From Halobaculum gomorrense (GTDB lineage: Archaea; Halobacteriota; Halobacteria; Halobacteriales; Haloferacaceae), in NCBI RefSeq assembly GCF_900129775.1, contig NZ_FQWV01000007.1, positions 124,001 through 188,000 on the forward strand: a stretch of DNA of 64,000 nt, given 5' to 3'. Each line of letters opens with the position of its first letter. Position 1 is the stretch's first letter. Positions 27,881-39,931 of this stretch are shown here, piece by piece. The position numbers were made by a program, and so were the translations under genes. A model generated the notes under the pieces. It made no database searches. It was not told the DNA's origin and was given only the letters and a program-made list of their open reading frames with translations.

Positions 27881-28483
27881 CTACAGCTGTTCGACGCTGC
27901 CGCCGTCGGGGCGCTCGCGGAACACCTGGCCGTCGATAAGCGTCACCATCGTGTCGTCGTCCTGCCAGGCCATCGGGGAGAGGCCGGCCTTCCGGCAGGC
28001 GCGCGAGAGGAACTTGCCCTTGCTCCAGTCGTTTTCGACCGGGATCGTCGGGTACAGCCAGCCGTGCTTACCGTTGTGGTCGATGGCGACGCCGTGTCGC
28101 CCGAGCTCCAGATCTTCGACAGGGTCGTTGGTGAGCGTGACGCCGGAGACGACACACGCCGAGACGAGCACGGAGTCCAGTTCCTTGGGCTCCAGTTCGG
28201 AGCCGCCCGAGTTGACCGAGGCCGCCTTGATCGCCGCGTCGACGATCGCGTGACCGAGCTGGTCTTTCCCTCGGTACGATCCGGCACAGCCTCGCATCCG
28301 CCCGCGGCCGCGGGTGGACTGGAGTCGGACGAACGCGCCCGTCCGGGCATAGAAGGCGTCGCGCATACTCCCCGGCTGCTCGCGCTGGCCTTGGAGTACG
28401 AACGCCTCGACCGACTCCCGAGCGAGTTCGACCGCGCGTGCACCGTCGTCGTAGGTGAGCCGCACGGTTTTCGCTTCGGACAT
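27881..28483 (-). CDS. AMMECR1-domain protein (TIGR00296 family)
   Basis: 200 aa single AMMECR1 domain. The hallmark is the LRGCIG-type motif, here RMRGCAGSYRG at about 62-72. Other conserved stretches are SGVTLTNDPVEDLELGRHGV, the HGWLYPTIPVEN segment and KFLSRACRKAGL. The family is universal in archaea and eukaryotes; function is unsettled. The start at 28483 places the fold 10 residues from the N-terminus. Divergent from rnpB. Confidence 0.9.
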   Translation of the reverse strand: MSEAKTVRLTYDDGARAVELARESVEAFVLQGQREQPGSMRDAFYARTGAFVRLQSTRGRGRMRGCAGSYRGKDQLGHAIVDAAIKAASVNSGGSELEPKELDSVLVSACVVSGVTLTNDPVEDLELGRHGVAIDHNGKHGWLYPTIPVENDWSKGKFLSRACRKAGLSPMAWQDDDTMVTLIDGQVFRERPDGGSVEQL

Positions 28484-28622
28484 ACTCCTGCTGGGGTCCG
28501 TGCTAACTTGAAGTCTTCCCTCTTCATGCGAGTTATTCTCAGGCTAGCGTCCGAGGGGCGACGAGCCGTCCGATCGCGGTTTCCTCACGTCCGTCGCGCT
28601 TCGATCGACCCGTTCCTCGAAC

Positions 28623-28630
28623 GTTTTATC
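28623..28630 (+). promoter_or_regulatory. TATA box of rnpB
   Basis: GTTTTATC in a GC-rich context, centred about 27 bp before the inferred 5' end of RNase P RNA at 28654. The distance matches archaeal TATA-to-start spacing. Confidence 0.65.
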
Positions 28631-28653
28631 CCGGACAGCGACGTAGCTCGGAC

Positions 28654-29116
28654 CGGCAGAGGGAGCCCGACCCCCGTGCGCTCGACCCTCGCGGCGACGG
28701 CGCATGAGGAAAGTCCCCCCACCCCCGGACGGGCGACCGGGCGCAAGCCCGGAGTCGGAGACGGCTGGCTCTGGAACAGCAACGAGACCCCCCGCCCCGA
28801 CCCATGAGGTGCGACGGCGACCTTCCGGTCGCCGCCGGCGTCTGCGGTCCGCCGCGGACGCGCGAACCGACCCGAGAGGGAAGGGAGTGAACCCACCGAG
28901 GGCCGCGGCTTCGCCGCGAGACGGGCGGGAACGGATGGAACGGCGAATCCTCGCCGGTGCAAGCCCGCGTCGACGGGCGGCCACCACGCGGCGGTCGCCC
29001 CGATGGTAGTCCGGGTGCTCGCCTCGCGCGAGCGACCGGGGCATGCGCCCCGCGACCGACGCGGACGCTCAGCCGAATGTCGGGCCGAACAGAAGGGGGC
29101 TTACTCCCCTCAGCCG
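28654..29116 (+). ncRNA. rnpB: RNase P RNA
   Basis: Catalytic RNA that removes 5' leaders from pre-tRNA. No protein gene covers this stretch. Canonical conserved regions are in order: GAGGAAAGTCC at about 28708-28718 (CR-I), CTGGAACAGCAACGAGAC at about 28771-28788, GGATGGAACGGCGAATCC at about 28933-28950, GATGGTAGTCCGGG at about 29001-29014 and ACAGAAGGGGGCTTACT near 29089 (CR-V). Ends were set by helix P1: CGGCAGAGGG (28654-28663) pairs with CCCTCAGCCG (29107-29116), with one mismatch. Length of about 463 nt is normal for archaeal type A. Confidence 0.95.
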
Positions 29117-29262
29117 ATCGCACCCCAGCCAGCGACGGCGTCACGCCGCCCGGCAGAACGCCTGCCGGCGGCGGTAGGCCACCGGCTACCGTCGGACGAC
29201 GGTCGTGCGAGTGTTTGACACGCACCCGACTAACTAAAACGGATGGACACCCAACCGACTGT

Positions 29263-29556
29263 GTGGACAGCAGAGAACTCACGGCGGCCCTCGAGCGCGA
29301 GTTCGGGGGAACTGAGGCGGCACGCCGTACCGTCGCCCGCCAGGCGCGGGACCTGGCCGACTCCGGCGCGATCGAAGCCGACCGCGGCCACGAGCTCACC
29401 GTGGAGGACGTGATCGAGAACCTGGCCGACGCGCCCGAGGATCACGACCTCGTCGAGCGGTGGAACTGGTGGCTCGGATCGCTGGAAACCGCCTACGGCG
29501 GCTACGAGCGGTTCACGGTTCGGTTCGTCGACGACGGCCCCGACGTGAACGCCTGA
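29263..29556 (+). CDS. Small haloarchaeal protein, unknown function
   Basis: 97 aa from GTG 29263, VDSRELTAALEREFGGTEAA, then an HTH-like segment (TVARQARDLADSGAIEADRG) and HELTVEDVIENLADAPEDH. The C-terminus has a Trp-rich strand (WNWWLGSLETAYGGY). No stop separates it from a longer open frame upstream, but that stretch overlaps rnpB and is not coding. Function unknown; a nucleic-acid-binding role is only suggested by the helical pattern. Confidence 0.7.
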   Translation: MDSRELTAALEREFGGTEAARRTVARQARDLADSGAIEADRGHELTVEDVIENLADAPEDHDLVERWNWWLGSLETAYGGYERFTVRFVDDGPDVNA

Positions 29557-29762
29557 GGCTCGCCCGCCGCCGAACGCGCCGGCGAGTCGGCGTCGGCTCG
29601 CGCCCGCCGTCGCCTCCCGCCGCACGCGACCCCGCACGCTCCGCCCCGCCCTCCGCGTGGCACCGCCCGTCAGCCCTTGGCTCGCCCGGCGGGTGCGTGT
29701 CGCTCCGACGGCTGCTCGGCGCCTCCCGAATTCTTTTGATACCGACTGACGGGGGTTCAGGT

Positions 29763-30695
29763 ATGGACACCGACATCGGCCCCGGGGAGTACGCCCCCGT
29801 CCCCGGGTGTGCGGACCTGTACTACCTCGACACCGACATGTACGACACCGCCAACTACGGCTCGGTGTACCTCCTCGACGCCGAGCGTCCCGCGGTGATC
29901 GACACCGGCCTCGGTAACAACCGCGAGTTCCTCTTCGACGCGCTCGACGACCTCGGGATGACGCCCGAGTTCATCCTCCCCACGCACGTTCACCTCGACC
30001 ACGCCGGCGGCGCGGGGTTCCTCGCCAAGCGCTACCCGGACGCGACGGTGCTGATCCACGAGTCCGCCGTCGAGCACCTCGTCGATCCGAGCCGGCTCGT
30101 CGAGGGCACGAAGGCCGCGGTCGGCGAGCAGTGGCGCTTCTACGTTGAGCCGGAACCGATCCCAGAAGACCGGATCGAGGCGCTCTCGGGCGGCGAGACG
30201 CTCGATCTGGGCGACCGGGAGCTCGACGTGCACCACGCCCCGGGGCACGCCCCCCACCAGGTGATCTTCCACGACCGCGACGACGACGTGGTGTTCACCG
30301 CCGACGCCGCCGGCATCTACGTCCCGCAACTGGACGCCATCGAGCAGACCTCCCCGCCCTCCCAGTTCGACCTCCACGGCTGTCAGGACGACGCCGACAT
30401 GATCCGCGACATCGACCCTCGCTACCTCTGTTTCGGCCATTTCGGCCCACGGAAGTTCGACGACGACATGCTCGCCGGCTACAAGCGCACGCTCGCCGAG
30501 TGGGTCGAGGCGGTGCGCCAGCGGCGCGAGGCGCTGGAGGCCGACGAGGACGTCATCGAGCATTTCGCCGAACACGCGCCCCAGGACCTCATCGACACGT
30601 GGGGCGAGCGGAAGGCTCGGGACGAACAGCGGATGAACACCCGCGGCGTGCTCGGCTACCTCGACTACATGGAGAAACGGGACGAGACGATCTGA
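29763..30695 (+). CDS. MBL-fold metallo-hydrolase
   Basis: 310 aa. The zinc-binding motif HxHxDH is THVHLDHAGG (H75, H77, D79, H80), further ligands lie in HHAPGHAPHQ (near 160) and FTADAA (near 180), and FGHFGP near 223. The C-terminal 80 residues are helical, as in glyoxalase-II-like and ROK-type MBL proteins. Substrate not deducible. AT-rich ATTCTTTTGATA about 30 bp before the ATG suggests a leaderless transcript. Confidence 0.88.
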   Translation: MDTDIGPGEYAPVPGCADLYYLDTDMYDTANYGSVYLLDAERPAVIDTGLGNNREFLFDALDDLGMTPEFILPTHVHLDHAGGAGFLAKRYPDATVLIHESAVEHLVDPSRLVEGTKAAVGEQWRFYVEPEPIPEDRIEALSGGETLDLGDRELDVHHAPGHAPHQVIFHDRDDDVVFTADAAGIYVPQLDAIEQTSPPSQFDLHGCQDDADMIRDIDPRYLCFGHFGPRKFDDDMLAGYKRTLAEWVEAVRQRREALEADEDVIEHFAEHAPQDLIDTWGERKARDEQRMNTRGVLGYLDYMEKRDETI

Positions 30696-30818
30696 GGTGA
30701 GAACCGCGTCCGGGCCCGTCGACAGCGCGGCTGGCTGCCGCGACTGAGGCGAAGAAACGCCGAACAACGGGCGTCGCGAGGGGACCGACTTATTACGAGT
30801 GGCGCGGCAAAAAGTAGC

Positions 30819-32768
30819 ATGGATTGGCGCCAGGCGGAACGCGAGTACGACCCGGGGATCACCCGGGACTCGCTGGCGGCGACGTTCGACGCGAGCGCCC
30901 GCGACCACGCCGACCGGATCGCACAGCGGTACAAAGGCGGGGTGTACGACCGGTCGCTCGTCCGCGCGGGCGTCGTCGACGCCGCCCCAGACGGGGAGTT
31001 CGCCGACCTCACGTACGCCGAGATGCACGACCTCGTGCGCCGGCTCTCGGCCGGCTTCCGCGAGCTCGGCGTCGCTGCCGGCGACCGCGTCGGTATCTTC
31101 GCGAACACCCGCATGGAGTGGGCCCACAGCGACTTCGCCCTGCTCGGCGCGGGCGCGGTCGTCACGACAGTGTACAAATCGTCGTCGTCGGATCAGGTCC
31201 GGCACCTCCTCGACGACCCCGGCGCCTCCGGCGTCGTCGTCGAGAACCGCGACCTGCTGGAGCGCGTGTTCGCCATCGAGGACGACCTCGATCTGGAGTT
31301 CGTCATCCTCCTCGACGGCGAGGCACACGAGCGCGACGACGTGTACACGCTCGGGGAAGTCCACGACCTCGGCGCTGCGGTCGACCCCGGCGACGGCTGG
31401 GTGATCGACCGCGACCTCGACGACCTCGCGAGCCTCATCTACACCTCGGGCACCACCGGCACGCCGAAGGGTGCCGAGCTCACCCACCGGAACTTCCTCG
31501 CCAACGTCGACCAGTGCATGCGACGGTTCGGCGACCGCCCGGACAAGCCCGACGACGTGCCCGTCGTCGACGAGGAGAGCGTCACCCTGTCGTTTCTCCC
31601 CCTCGCGCACGTGTTCGAGCGCCTCGCCGGGCACTTCATGATGTACGCGGCGGGCGCGACGGTGGCATATGCCGAGTCGCCGGACACGCTCCGGGACGAC
31701 TTCGGACTCGTGTCTCCGACGACGGCGACCAGCGTCCCCCGCGTCTACGAGAAGCTGTACGCCGCGATCCGCGAGCAGGCGTCCGAATCGAGCGTGAAAG
31801 AGCGGATATTCAACTGGGCGACCGGCGTCGGCCGCGAGCACCACCGGGCCGCCGACCCCGGCGTCTCTCTGCGGGCCCGCTACGCGCTCGCCGACCGCCT
31901 CGTCTTCTCCAACGTGAAGGAGGCGCTTGGCGGCAACGTCGATTTCTTCATCTCCGGGGGCGGATCGCTGTCGGCGGACCTCTGTGAGCTGTACCACGGG
32001 ATGGACGTCCCCATCCTGGAGGGGTACGGCCTCACCGAGACGGCGCCGGTCGTCGCGGTGAATCCGCCCGAGGAACCGAAGGTCGGCACCATCGGGCCGC
32101 CCGTCCACGACGTGGACGTCCGCATCGACGACGAGGTGAGCGGCGTCAACGGCACCGCCGCCGGCGCCGGGAAGGGCGGCGAGGTGGGCGAGCTACTCGT
32201 CCGCGGACCGAACGTCTTCGGCGGCTACCGGAACCTCCCGGAGGCGACCGCGGAGGCGTTCGTCGAGATCGACGGCGATCGCTGGTTCCGCACGGGCGAC
32301 GTGGTCGAGGTCCGCGAGGACGACTACATCACGTTCCGCGAGCGGGCGAAGCAGCTCATGAAGCTCTCGACGGGCAAGTACGTCCCGCCGGGCGCCATCG
32401 AGGACTCCTTTGCCGCCTCCGAGTTGGTCGAGCAGGCGATGGTGATCGGGGACTCGAAGCGGTTCGTCTCCGCGATCATCGTCCCGAACCTCCCCGCGGT
32501 GCGCAAGTGGAGCGACGAACAGGGGCACGACCTCCCGTCGGATGACGACGCGCTGTGTCGCGACGATCGAGTTCGAGGGCTCATCCAGGCGGAAGTCGAC
32601 CGCGTGAACGAGGAGTTCGAGGCCCACGAGACGATCAAGCAGTTCCGGGTCGTCCCCGAGGAGTTCTCCGAGGAGAACGACCTGCTCACCCCCACGATGA
32701 AGAAGAAACGACGCAACATCCTCGAGCGGTACGCGGACGACATCGGGAGCATATACGCGGAGTCATGA
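30819..32768 (+). CDS. Long-chain acyl-CoA synthetase (AMP-forming)
   Basis: 649 aa ANL-superfamily enzyme. The P-loop-like motif is YTSGTTGTPKGAELTHRN near residue 207; other signatures are FLPLAHVFER, the fatty-acid tunnel/A5 region EGYGLTETAPVV near 403, WFRTGDVVEV near 488 and the catalytic Lys region LMKLSTGKYVPPGAIE near 515-530. Activates fatty acids to acyl-CoA using ATP. The FadD15/AAE-type length (600-650 aa) and the retained TETAP motif favour long-chain substrates. It may serve lipid turnover; a beta-oxidation-type thiolase occurs at the far end of the window. Confidence 0.92.
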   Translation: MDWRQAEREYDPGITRDSLAATFDASARDHADRIAQRYKGGVYDRSLVRAGVVDAAPDGEFADLTYAEMHDLVRRLSAGFRELGVAAGDRVGIFANTRMEWAHSDFALLGAGAVVTTVYKSSSSDQVRHLLDDPGASGVVVENRDLLERVFAIEDDLDLEFVILLDGEAHERDDVYTLGEVHDLGAAVDPGDGWVIDRDLDDLASLIYTSGTTGTPKGAELTHRNFLANVDQCMRRFGDRPDKPDDVPVVDEESVTLSFLPLAHVFERLAGHFMMYAAGATVAYAESPDTLRDDFGLVSPTTATSVPRVYEKLYAAIREQASESSVKERIFNWATGVGREHHRAADPGVSLRARYALADRLVFSNVKEALGGNVDFFISGGGSLSADLCELYHGMDVPILEGYGLTETAPVVAVNPPEEPKVGTIGPPVHDVDVRIDDEVSGVNGTAAGAGKGGEVGELLVRGPNVFGGYRNLPEATAEAFVEIDGDRWFRTGDVVEVREDDYITFRERAKQLMKLSTGKYVPPGAIEDSFAASELVEQAMVIGDSKRFVSAIIVPNLPAVRKWSDEQGHDLPSDDDALCRDDRVRGLIQAEVDRVNEEFEAHETIKQFRVVPEEFSEENDLLTPTMKKKRRNILERYADDIGSIYAES

Positions 32769-32902
32769 GCGGCGCCGGTGTCCGTCATGCACCGATCGGA
32801 CTGTACTGCCCCTGTCGGAACGAAGTCGCACTCCGCCTGACCGATGCAACCGACCTCGCCGCAGTAGCCGCCTTTTTATCGGTTCCCCTCGACCACAGCG
32901 CA

Positions 32903-32910
32903 TGGAGGTG
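32903..32910 (+). promoter_or_regulatory. Strong ribosome binding site and TATA of the antiporter gene
   Basis: GGAGGTGA matches the anti-SD of archaeal 16S rRNA and sits 5 nt before the ATG at 32916. It decides between this ATG and an out-of-frame ATG at 32900. A TATA-like TTTTTATC at 32873-32880 would start transcription at about 32900, giving a short leader that contains the SD. Such an SD is uncommon among the mostly leaderless genes here. Confidence 0.75.
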
Positions 32911-32915
32911 AGGGG

Positions 32916-34781
32916 ATGTCGGCAGGCGCCGGACAACTGATCGCGATCGTCGCCGTCATCATCGCCGTCGGCGTCGTCGCACAGCTGCTGTCGAACCGGT
33001 TTCAGCTCCCGAGCATCATCTTCCTCATCGCCGCCGGGATCGCGCTCGGGCCGGAGGGGCTGGGTGTCATCACCCAGCAGACGTTCGGGCTGACCGGGCT
33101 GTCGACCATCGTCGGCCTCTCGGTGGCGATCATCGTCTTCGAGGGCGCGTTCCACCTCAGGATCGACAAGCTCAGGGAGGCACCGGCGGCGACGGTACGG
33201 CTCGTCACCGTCGGGGCGGCCATCGCGTTCGTCGCGACGACCGCGGTCGTCCGGGTCGCGCTCGGCGTCGAGTGGCTCGTCGCCGGGCTGATCGGCGCGC
33301 TGCTCGTGGCGACCGGGCCGACCGTCATCGCGCCCATCCTCGAGGTGGTGCCGGTTCGCAACCGCGTCGCAACCGCCCTCGACACCGAGGGGATCGTCAA
33401 CGACGTGACCGCCGCGATCCTCGCGGTCGTCATCTTCGAGGCGATCGTCACCGAGACCACGGAAGCGTTCGCGCTCGTGACGCTGTTCGCCGAACGTCTC
33501 GGCGTGGGCGTCGTCGTCGGCGCGCTCGTTGCCGCGGTGGTCTACTACGCGCTGCGGTACGTCAACCTCTCGCCGAGCAATGCCCCACAGAACGCCCGCC
33601 TGCTCGTGCTTGCGGGTGCGCTCGTCGCGTACGGCGGCGCGAACTACGTCGCTACCGAGTCCGGGATCGCCGCCGTCGCGGTGGCGGGCGTCCTGCTCGG
33701 CAACGCCGACGTCCCCTACGAGGAGGAGATCACGAACTTCAAGGGCGACATCACGCTGCTCGTGTTGTCGTTCGTGTTCATCGCGTTGGCGGCGCTGCTC
33801 CAGTTTGAGGACCTGATCCGGCTGGGCCTCGGCGGCGTCGCCGTCGTCGTGGCGGTGATGTTCGTCATCCGTCCGGCGATCGTCATGCTGTCGACGGTCG
33901 GGGACAGCTTCCGGCGCAACGAGCGGCTGTTCATGTCGTTCGTCGGCCCACGAGGCATCATCCCGGCGTCCGTCGCCACGCTGTTCGCCGTCGAACTGGC
34001 GAACGAGGGGATGGAACCGGCGGCGAACGCGCTCGTGGGGACCGTCTTCCTCGTCATCATGGCGACGGTGGTCCTCGAGGGTGGATTCGCCAGGCAGATC
34101 GCGGAGAAGCTCGACGTGATTCCAATGAGAGTACTCATCATCGGCGGCGGGACGGTGGGCCGAACGCTCGCCGACCGCCTCGAGGACCGCGGTGAGGACG
34201 TGGTCCTCATCGAGAACAACGAGGAGGTGGTAGAGATCGCCAGAAACGAGGGCCACTCGGTCCACATCGGCGACGGGACCGACACGGACGTGCTTCGTTC
34301 GGCGGGCGCCGAGAACGCCCGCATCGTCGTCGCCGCCACCGGAGACGACGACGCGAACCTGTTGGTCGCCCAGCTGGCCGAATCGAAGTTCTCCCCCGAG
34401 ACCGTCCTCGCGCGGGTGAACCAGCCCAACAACGTCGACGCGTTCGAGGATCTGGGCGTTCGGACCGTTTCGTCGGTGTTCGCGACCGCGCAGGCGCTCG
34501 ACAACTACATCGAGCGACCCGCGCTCGCAGACTGGATGGGAGAGATCGGTCGGTCGGGCGACGTCCAGGAGATCGAGATCACGTCCGAGGAGACGGACGG
34601 CAAGACGGTCGGCACGCTCGGCTCCGAGCTTCCCGGGAACAGCCTGATCGCACTCGTCGCCCGCGACGGGGAGACACAGGTGCCCGCTCAGGAGTTCACC
34701 CTGCAGCGAGGGGATCGAGTCACCATCATCGGCGACCGCGAGGACGTGCGGACCGCGATGCGCCGGCTTCACCCGGAGTAG
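32916..34781 (+). CDS. CPA-family cation:proton antiporter with TrkA N and C domains
   Basis: 621 aa. The N-terminal 395 residues form about 12 membrane spans of a Na+(K+)/H+ exchanger, with a CPA1-like ion site ND at 162-163 (EGIVNDVTAAIL). From residue 404 a cytosolic TrkA-N (RCK) Rossmann domain follows, with VLIIGGGTVGRTLADRL and Asp/Glu in VVLIENNEE, then TrkA-C from about 540 (EIEITSEETDG onward). RCK domains bind NAD(H) or other nucleotides and gate K+ transport, so this is likely a nucleotide-regulated K+ or Na+ efflux system in pH/salt homeostasis. Confidence 0.9.
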   Translation: MSAGAGQLIAIVAVIIAVGVVAQLLSNRFQLPSIIFLIAAGIALGPEGLGVITQQTFGLTGLSTIVGLSVAIIVFEGAFHLRIDKLREAPAATVRLVTVGAAIAFVATTAVVRVALGVEWLVAGLIGALLVATGPTVIAPILEVVPVRNRVATALDTEGIVNDVTAAILAVVIFEAIVTETTEAFALVTLFAERLGVGVVVGALVAAVVYYALRYVNLSPSNAPQNARLLVLAGALVAYGGANYVATESGIAAVAVAGVLLGNADVPYEEEITNFKGDITLLVLSFVFIALAALLQFEDLIRLGLGGVAVVVAVMFVIRPAIVMLSTVGDSFRRNERLFMSFVGPRGIIPASVATLFAVELANEGMEPAANALVGTVFLVIMATVVLEGGFARQIAEKLDVIPMRVLIIGGGTVGRTLADRLEDRGEDVVLIENNEEVVEIARNEGHSVHIGDGTDTDVLRSAGAENARIVVAATGDDDANLLVAQLAESKFSPETVLARVNQPNNVDAFEDLGVRTVSSVFATAQALDNYIERPALADWMGEIGRSGDVQEIEITSEETDGKTVGTLGSELPGNSLIALVARDGETQVPAQEFTLQRGDRVTIIGDREDVRTAMRRLHPE

Positions 34782-34842
34782 CGGCGTCCTCTCGGCCGCA
34801 ATTCCTGCCAGTTTATCATCCGGGGTTCACAATCCCCGCGTA

Positions 34843-36270
34843 ATGGTCGTCGGAGACATCTCGACGGGAACGGACGTGGCCGTCATCGGGGCCGGCCCGG
34901 GGGGCTACGTCGCCGCCATCCGCGCGGCACAGCTGGGGCTCGACACGACCCTCATCGAGCGGGACGCCTACGGGGGCGCCTGCCTCAACCACGGCTGCAT
35001 CCCCTCGAAGGCGTTCATCCACGGCGCGGGGGTCGCCCACGAGGCCGCCAACGCCGAGGAGCTCGGCATCTACGCCGACCCCGCGGTCGACATGGAGCGC
35101 ATGCAGCGCTGGAAGAGCGGCGTCGTCGACCGCCTCACCGGCGGCGTCGAGAAGCTGTGTACGGCCAACGGCGTCAACCTCGTCGAGGGGACGGCGACGT
35201 TCGCCGACGAGCACAAGCTCCGCGTCGCCCACGAGGGGGCCGGCCAGGGCAGCGAGTCCATCGAGTTCGAGCACGCCATCGTCGCCACCGGGTCGCGGCC
35301 GATCCAGATCCCCGGCTTCGAGTTCGACGGCGAGCGCGTGCTCTCCTCGCGGGATCTGCTCCAGATGGAGTCGCTGCCGGACAGCCTCGTCGTCGTCGGC
35401 GCGGGCTACATCGGGATGGAGCTGTCGACGATGCTCGCGAAGCTCGGCACCGACGTAACCGTCGTGGAGATGCTCGACGACGTGCTCCCCGGCTACGAGG
35501 AGGACGTGCAGCGGATCGTCCGCTCGCGCGCCGAGGAGCTGGACGTCGAGTTCCACTTCGGCGAGGGCGCCGCCGGCTGGGAGGAGACCGCCGAGGGCGG
35601 CGTCGCCGTCGCCACCGAGACCGAGGAGGGGGAAGCGTCCGAGTACCTCGCGGACAAGGTGCTCGTCGCCGTCGGGCGCTCGCCGGTCACCGACACGCTC
35701 GAACTGGGGAGCGCCGGCCTCGAACCGACCGAGGACGGCTTCATCGAGACGGACCACCAGGCACGGACCGACGTGGATTCGATCTTCGCCGTCGGCGACG
35801 TGGCCGGCGAGCCGATGCTCGCGCACAAGGCCAGCAAGGAGGGAATCGTCGCCGCCGAGGCCGCCGCCGGCGAGCCCGCCGCGCTCGACTATCAGGCCGT
35901 GCCCGCGGCCGTCTTCACCGAGCCCGAGATCGCGACCGTCGGACTCACCGAGGCCGAGGCCGCTGAGGAGGGGTTCGATCCCGCCGTCGGACAGATGCCG
36001 TTCAACGCCTCCGGCCGCGCGCTCACGACGACCCACACCGAGGGCTTCGTCCGGGTCGTCGCCGACGAGGAGACCGGCTTCGTGCTCGGCGGCCAGATCG
36101 TCGGCCCCGACGCCTCCGAGCTGATCGCCGAGCTCGTGCTCGCCGTCGAGATGGGGGCGACCTTGGAGGACGTGGCCGCGACGATCCACACCCACCCGAC
36201 GCTCGCCGAGGCGACGATGGAGGCCGCCGAGAACGCGATGGGACGGGCGATCCACACGCTGAACCGGTAG
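34843..36270 (+). CDS. lpdA: Dihydrolipoamide dehydrogenase (E3)
   Basis: 475 aa flavin disulfide reductase. FAD site VAVIGAGPGGYVAAIRAA, redox-active Cys pair C47 and C52 in GGACLNHGCIPSK, NAD site VVVGAGYIGMELS near residue 185, second FAD motif FAVGDVAGEPMLAHKA near 315 and the catalytic His-Glu pair in IHTHPTLAEA near 448. Reoxidises dihydrolipoyl groups of 2-oxoacid dehydrogenase complexes. E1 and E2 genes are not adjacent here. A TATA-like GTTTATC (34811-34817) and an inverted repeat CGGGG...CCCCG (34821-34838) precede the ATG. Confidence 0.95.
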   Translation: MVVGDISTGTDVAVIGAGPGGYVAAIRAAQLGLDTTLIERDAYGGACLNHGCIPSKAFIHGAGVAHEAANAEELGIYADPAVDMERMQRWKSGVVDRLTGGVEKLCTANGVNLVEGTATFADEHKLRVAHEGAGQGSESIEFEHAIVATGSRPIQIPGFEFDGERVLSSRDLLQMESLPDSLVVVGAGYIGMELSTMLAKLGTDVTVVEMLDDVLPGYEEDVQRIVRSRAEELDVEFHFGEGAAGWEETAEGGVAVATETEEGEASEYLADKVLVAVGRSPVTDTLELGSAGLEPTEDGFIETDHQARTDVDSIFAVGDVAGEPMLAHKASKEGIVAAEAAAGEPAALDYQAVPAAVFTEPEIATVGLTEAEAAEEGFDPAVGQMPFNASGRALTTTHTEGFVRVVADEETGFVLGGQIVGPDASELIAELVLAVEMGATLEDVAATIHTHPTLAEATMEAAENAMGRAIHTLNR

Positions 36271-36376
36271 GGCGGGCGCCCGGCGCCGACTGCGGCTCGG
36301 ACCGTCGGCTCCGACCGCCGGACGCGACGTTCCGACTCCCGTGTGCCTTTGTACCGCCGGCGTGTTTCGATTCGTA

Positions 36377-38413
<2,037 letters not shown>

Positions 38414-38547
38414 AGCTGGGGATGCGCCCGCGCTGGGTCGAGTGACGGGGCCGTCATTCGGCCGAGTGACGAGTCCGCCGTCCGCCCTCGTCGCACGCCC
38501 GCGCACGCGCCCGAGGGTATTTCCGCCTCCCGCCCGTGTACTCTCTC

Positions 38548-39900
38548 ATGAGTACGAGACCGCCGGGCCCCCGCGGCGAACCCCTCTTCGGGAACGGCCG
38601 GCGCTACTCCCGGGATCCCTTCTCGTTCATGACCGACGTGGCGGACGCCTACGGCGACGTGATCCGCCTCGATCTGGGCCCGCGGGAGACGTACATGCTC
38701 ACGAACCCCCGCGACATCGAGCGCGTGCTGGTCTCCGACTGGGCGGCGTTCGGCAAGCCGAGCCTTGACGACGCGGTCGACGACCTGCTCGGCGACGGCC
38801 TCCTCATGAGCGAGGGCGACCGCTGGCGCCAGCAGCGTGACCTCGCCAACCCCGCGTTCCACGCCAGCCGCATCGCCGGGCTCGACGACGCCGTCGTCGG
38901 GCACACCGAGGACGCGCTGGCGACCTGGGCCGACGGCGACCGCATCGACGTGCAACTGGAGCTCGCGCGGCTCACCGTCCGGATCATCGTCACCGCGATG
39001 TTCGGGACGGACATCGACGAGGAGACGGTGAGGGCGGTGCAGGAGAACCTCGAACCGCTCGGGCAGCGCTTCGAGCCGAACCCCATGCGCGCGGTGATCC
39101 CGAACTGGGCGCCCACCCGGGAGAACCGGCGGTTCGACGACGCCGTCGCGACGCTGGAGGGAGTCATCGACGACCTGGTCGCGCGCCGCCGCGGCACCGA
39201 GGAGACGGCGCCCGACCCCGCCGGCGACGCCGTCGACTCGCCGATGCCGATGGACCTCCTGTCCATCCTCCTGCGCGCGCACGACCGGGGTGACCAGACC
39301 GAGGGGGACCTCCGCGACGAGCTGATGACGATGCTGCTGGCGGGTCACGACACGACCGCGCTCGCGCTCACGTACACGTTCTACCTCCTCTCGAAGCACC
39401 CGGAGGCGAAGGCGCGGTTCCAGCGCGAGGTCGACGCCCTCGACGGCACCCCGACGGCGGCCGACCTCCGTGATCTGTCGTTCACCGACCGCGTGCTCTC
39501 GGAGGCGATGCGGCTGTACCCGCCCGTGTACACGCTGTTCCGGGAGTCGAAGGTGGACGCTCGCGTCGCCGGCTACCGGATCCCCGAAGGCTCGCTGATC
39601 ATGCTCCCGCAGTGGGTCGTCCACCGCTCGGACCGCTGGTACGACGACCCGCTCGCGTTCGACCCGGACCGCTGGGCGCCCGGGCGCCGGGCCGACCGCC
39701 CACGGTTCGCGTACTTCCCGTTCGGCGCCGGCCCGCGCCACTGCATCGGCAAGCAGTTCTCGCTGCTGGAGGCGAAGCTCATCCTCGCCACCGTCGGCCG
39801 CGCGTTCGACTTCGAGTACGAAGGCCCCGAGCTGGACCTGCGCGGGTCGCTGACGATGCACCCCGACCACCCGATGCCGCTGCGGCTCTCCTCACGCTGA
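38548..39900 (+). CDS. Cytochrome P450
   Basis: 450 aa heme monooxygenase. I-helix oxygen-activation motif AGHDTT near residue 269, ExxR in LSEAMRLYPP near 315, and the heme-binding FPFGAGPRHCIGK with the Cys thiolate C399. N-terminal PPGPRGEPLFGNG is the proline-rich hinge; no membrane anchor, so soluble. Haloarchaeal P450s of this type (CYP174-like) occur widely; substrate unknown. The ATG at 38548 is chosen over 38536, which would add four residues. Confidence 0.93.
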   Translation: MSTRPPGPRGEPLFGNGRRYSRDPFSFMTDVADAYGDVIRLDLGPRETYMLTNPRDIERVLVSDWAAFGKPSLDDAVDDLLGDGLLMSEGDRWRQQRDLANPAFHASRIAGLDDAVVGHTEDALATWADGDRIDVQLELARLTVRIIVTAMFGTDIDEETVRAVQENLEPLGQRFEPNPMRAVIPNWAPTRENRRFDDAVATLEGVIDDLVARRRGTEETAPDPAGDAVDSPMPMDLLSILLRAHDRGDQTEGDLRDELMTMLLAGHDTTALALTYTFYLLSKHPEAKARFQREVDALDGTPTAADLRDLSFTDRVLSEAMRLYPPVYTLFRESKVDARVAGYRIPEGSLIMLPQWVVHRSDRWYDDPLAFDPDRWAPGRRADRPRFAYFPFGAGPRHCIGKQFSLLEAKLILATVGRAFDFEYEGPELDLRGSLTMHPDHPMPLRLSSR

Positions 39901-39931
39901 GGGGGCAGCAGGCCGTCGACGGCGAGGCGAC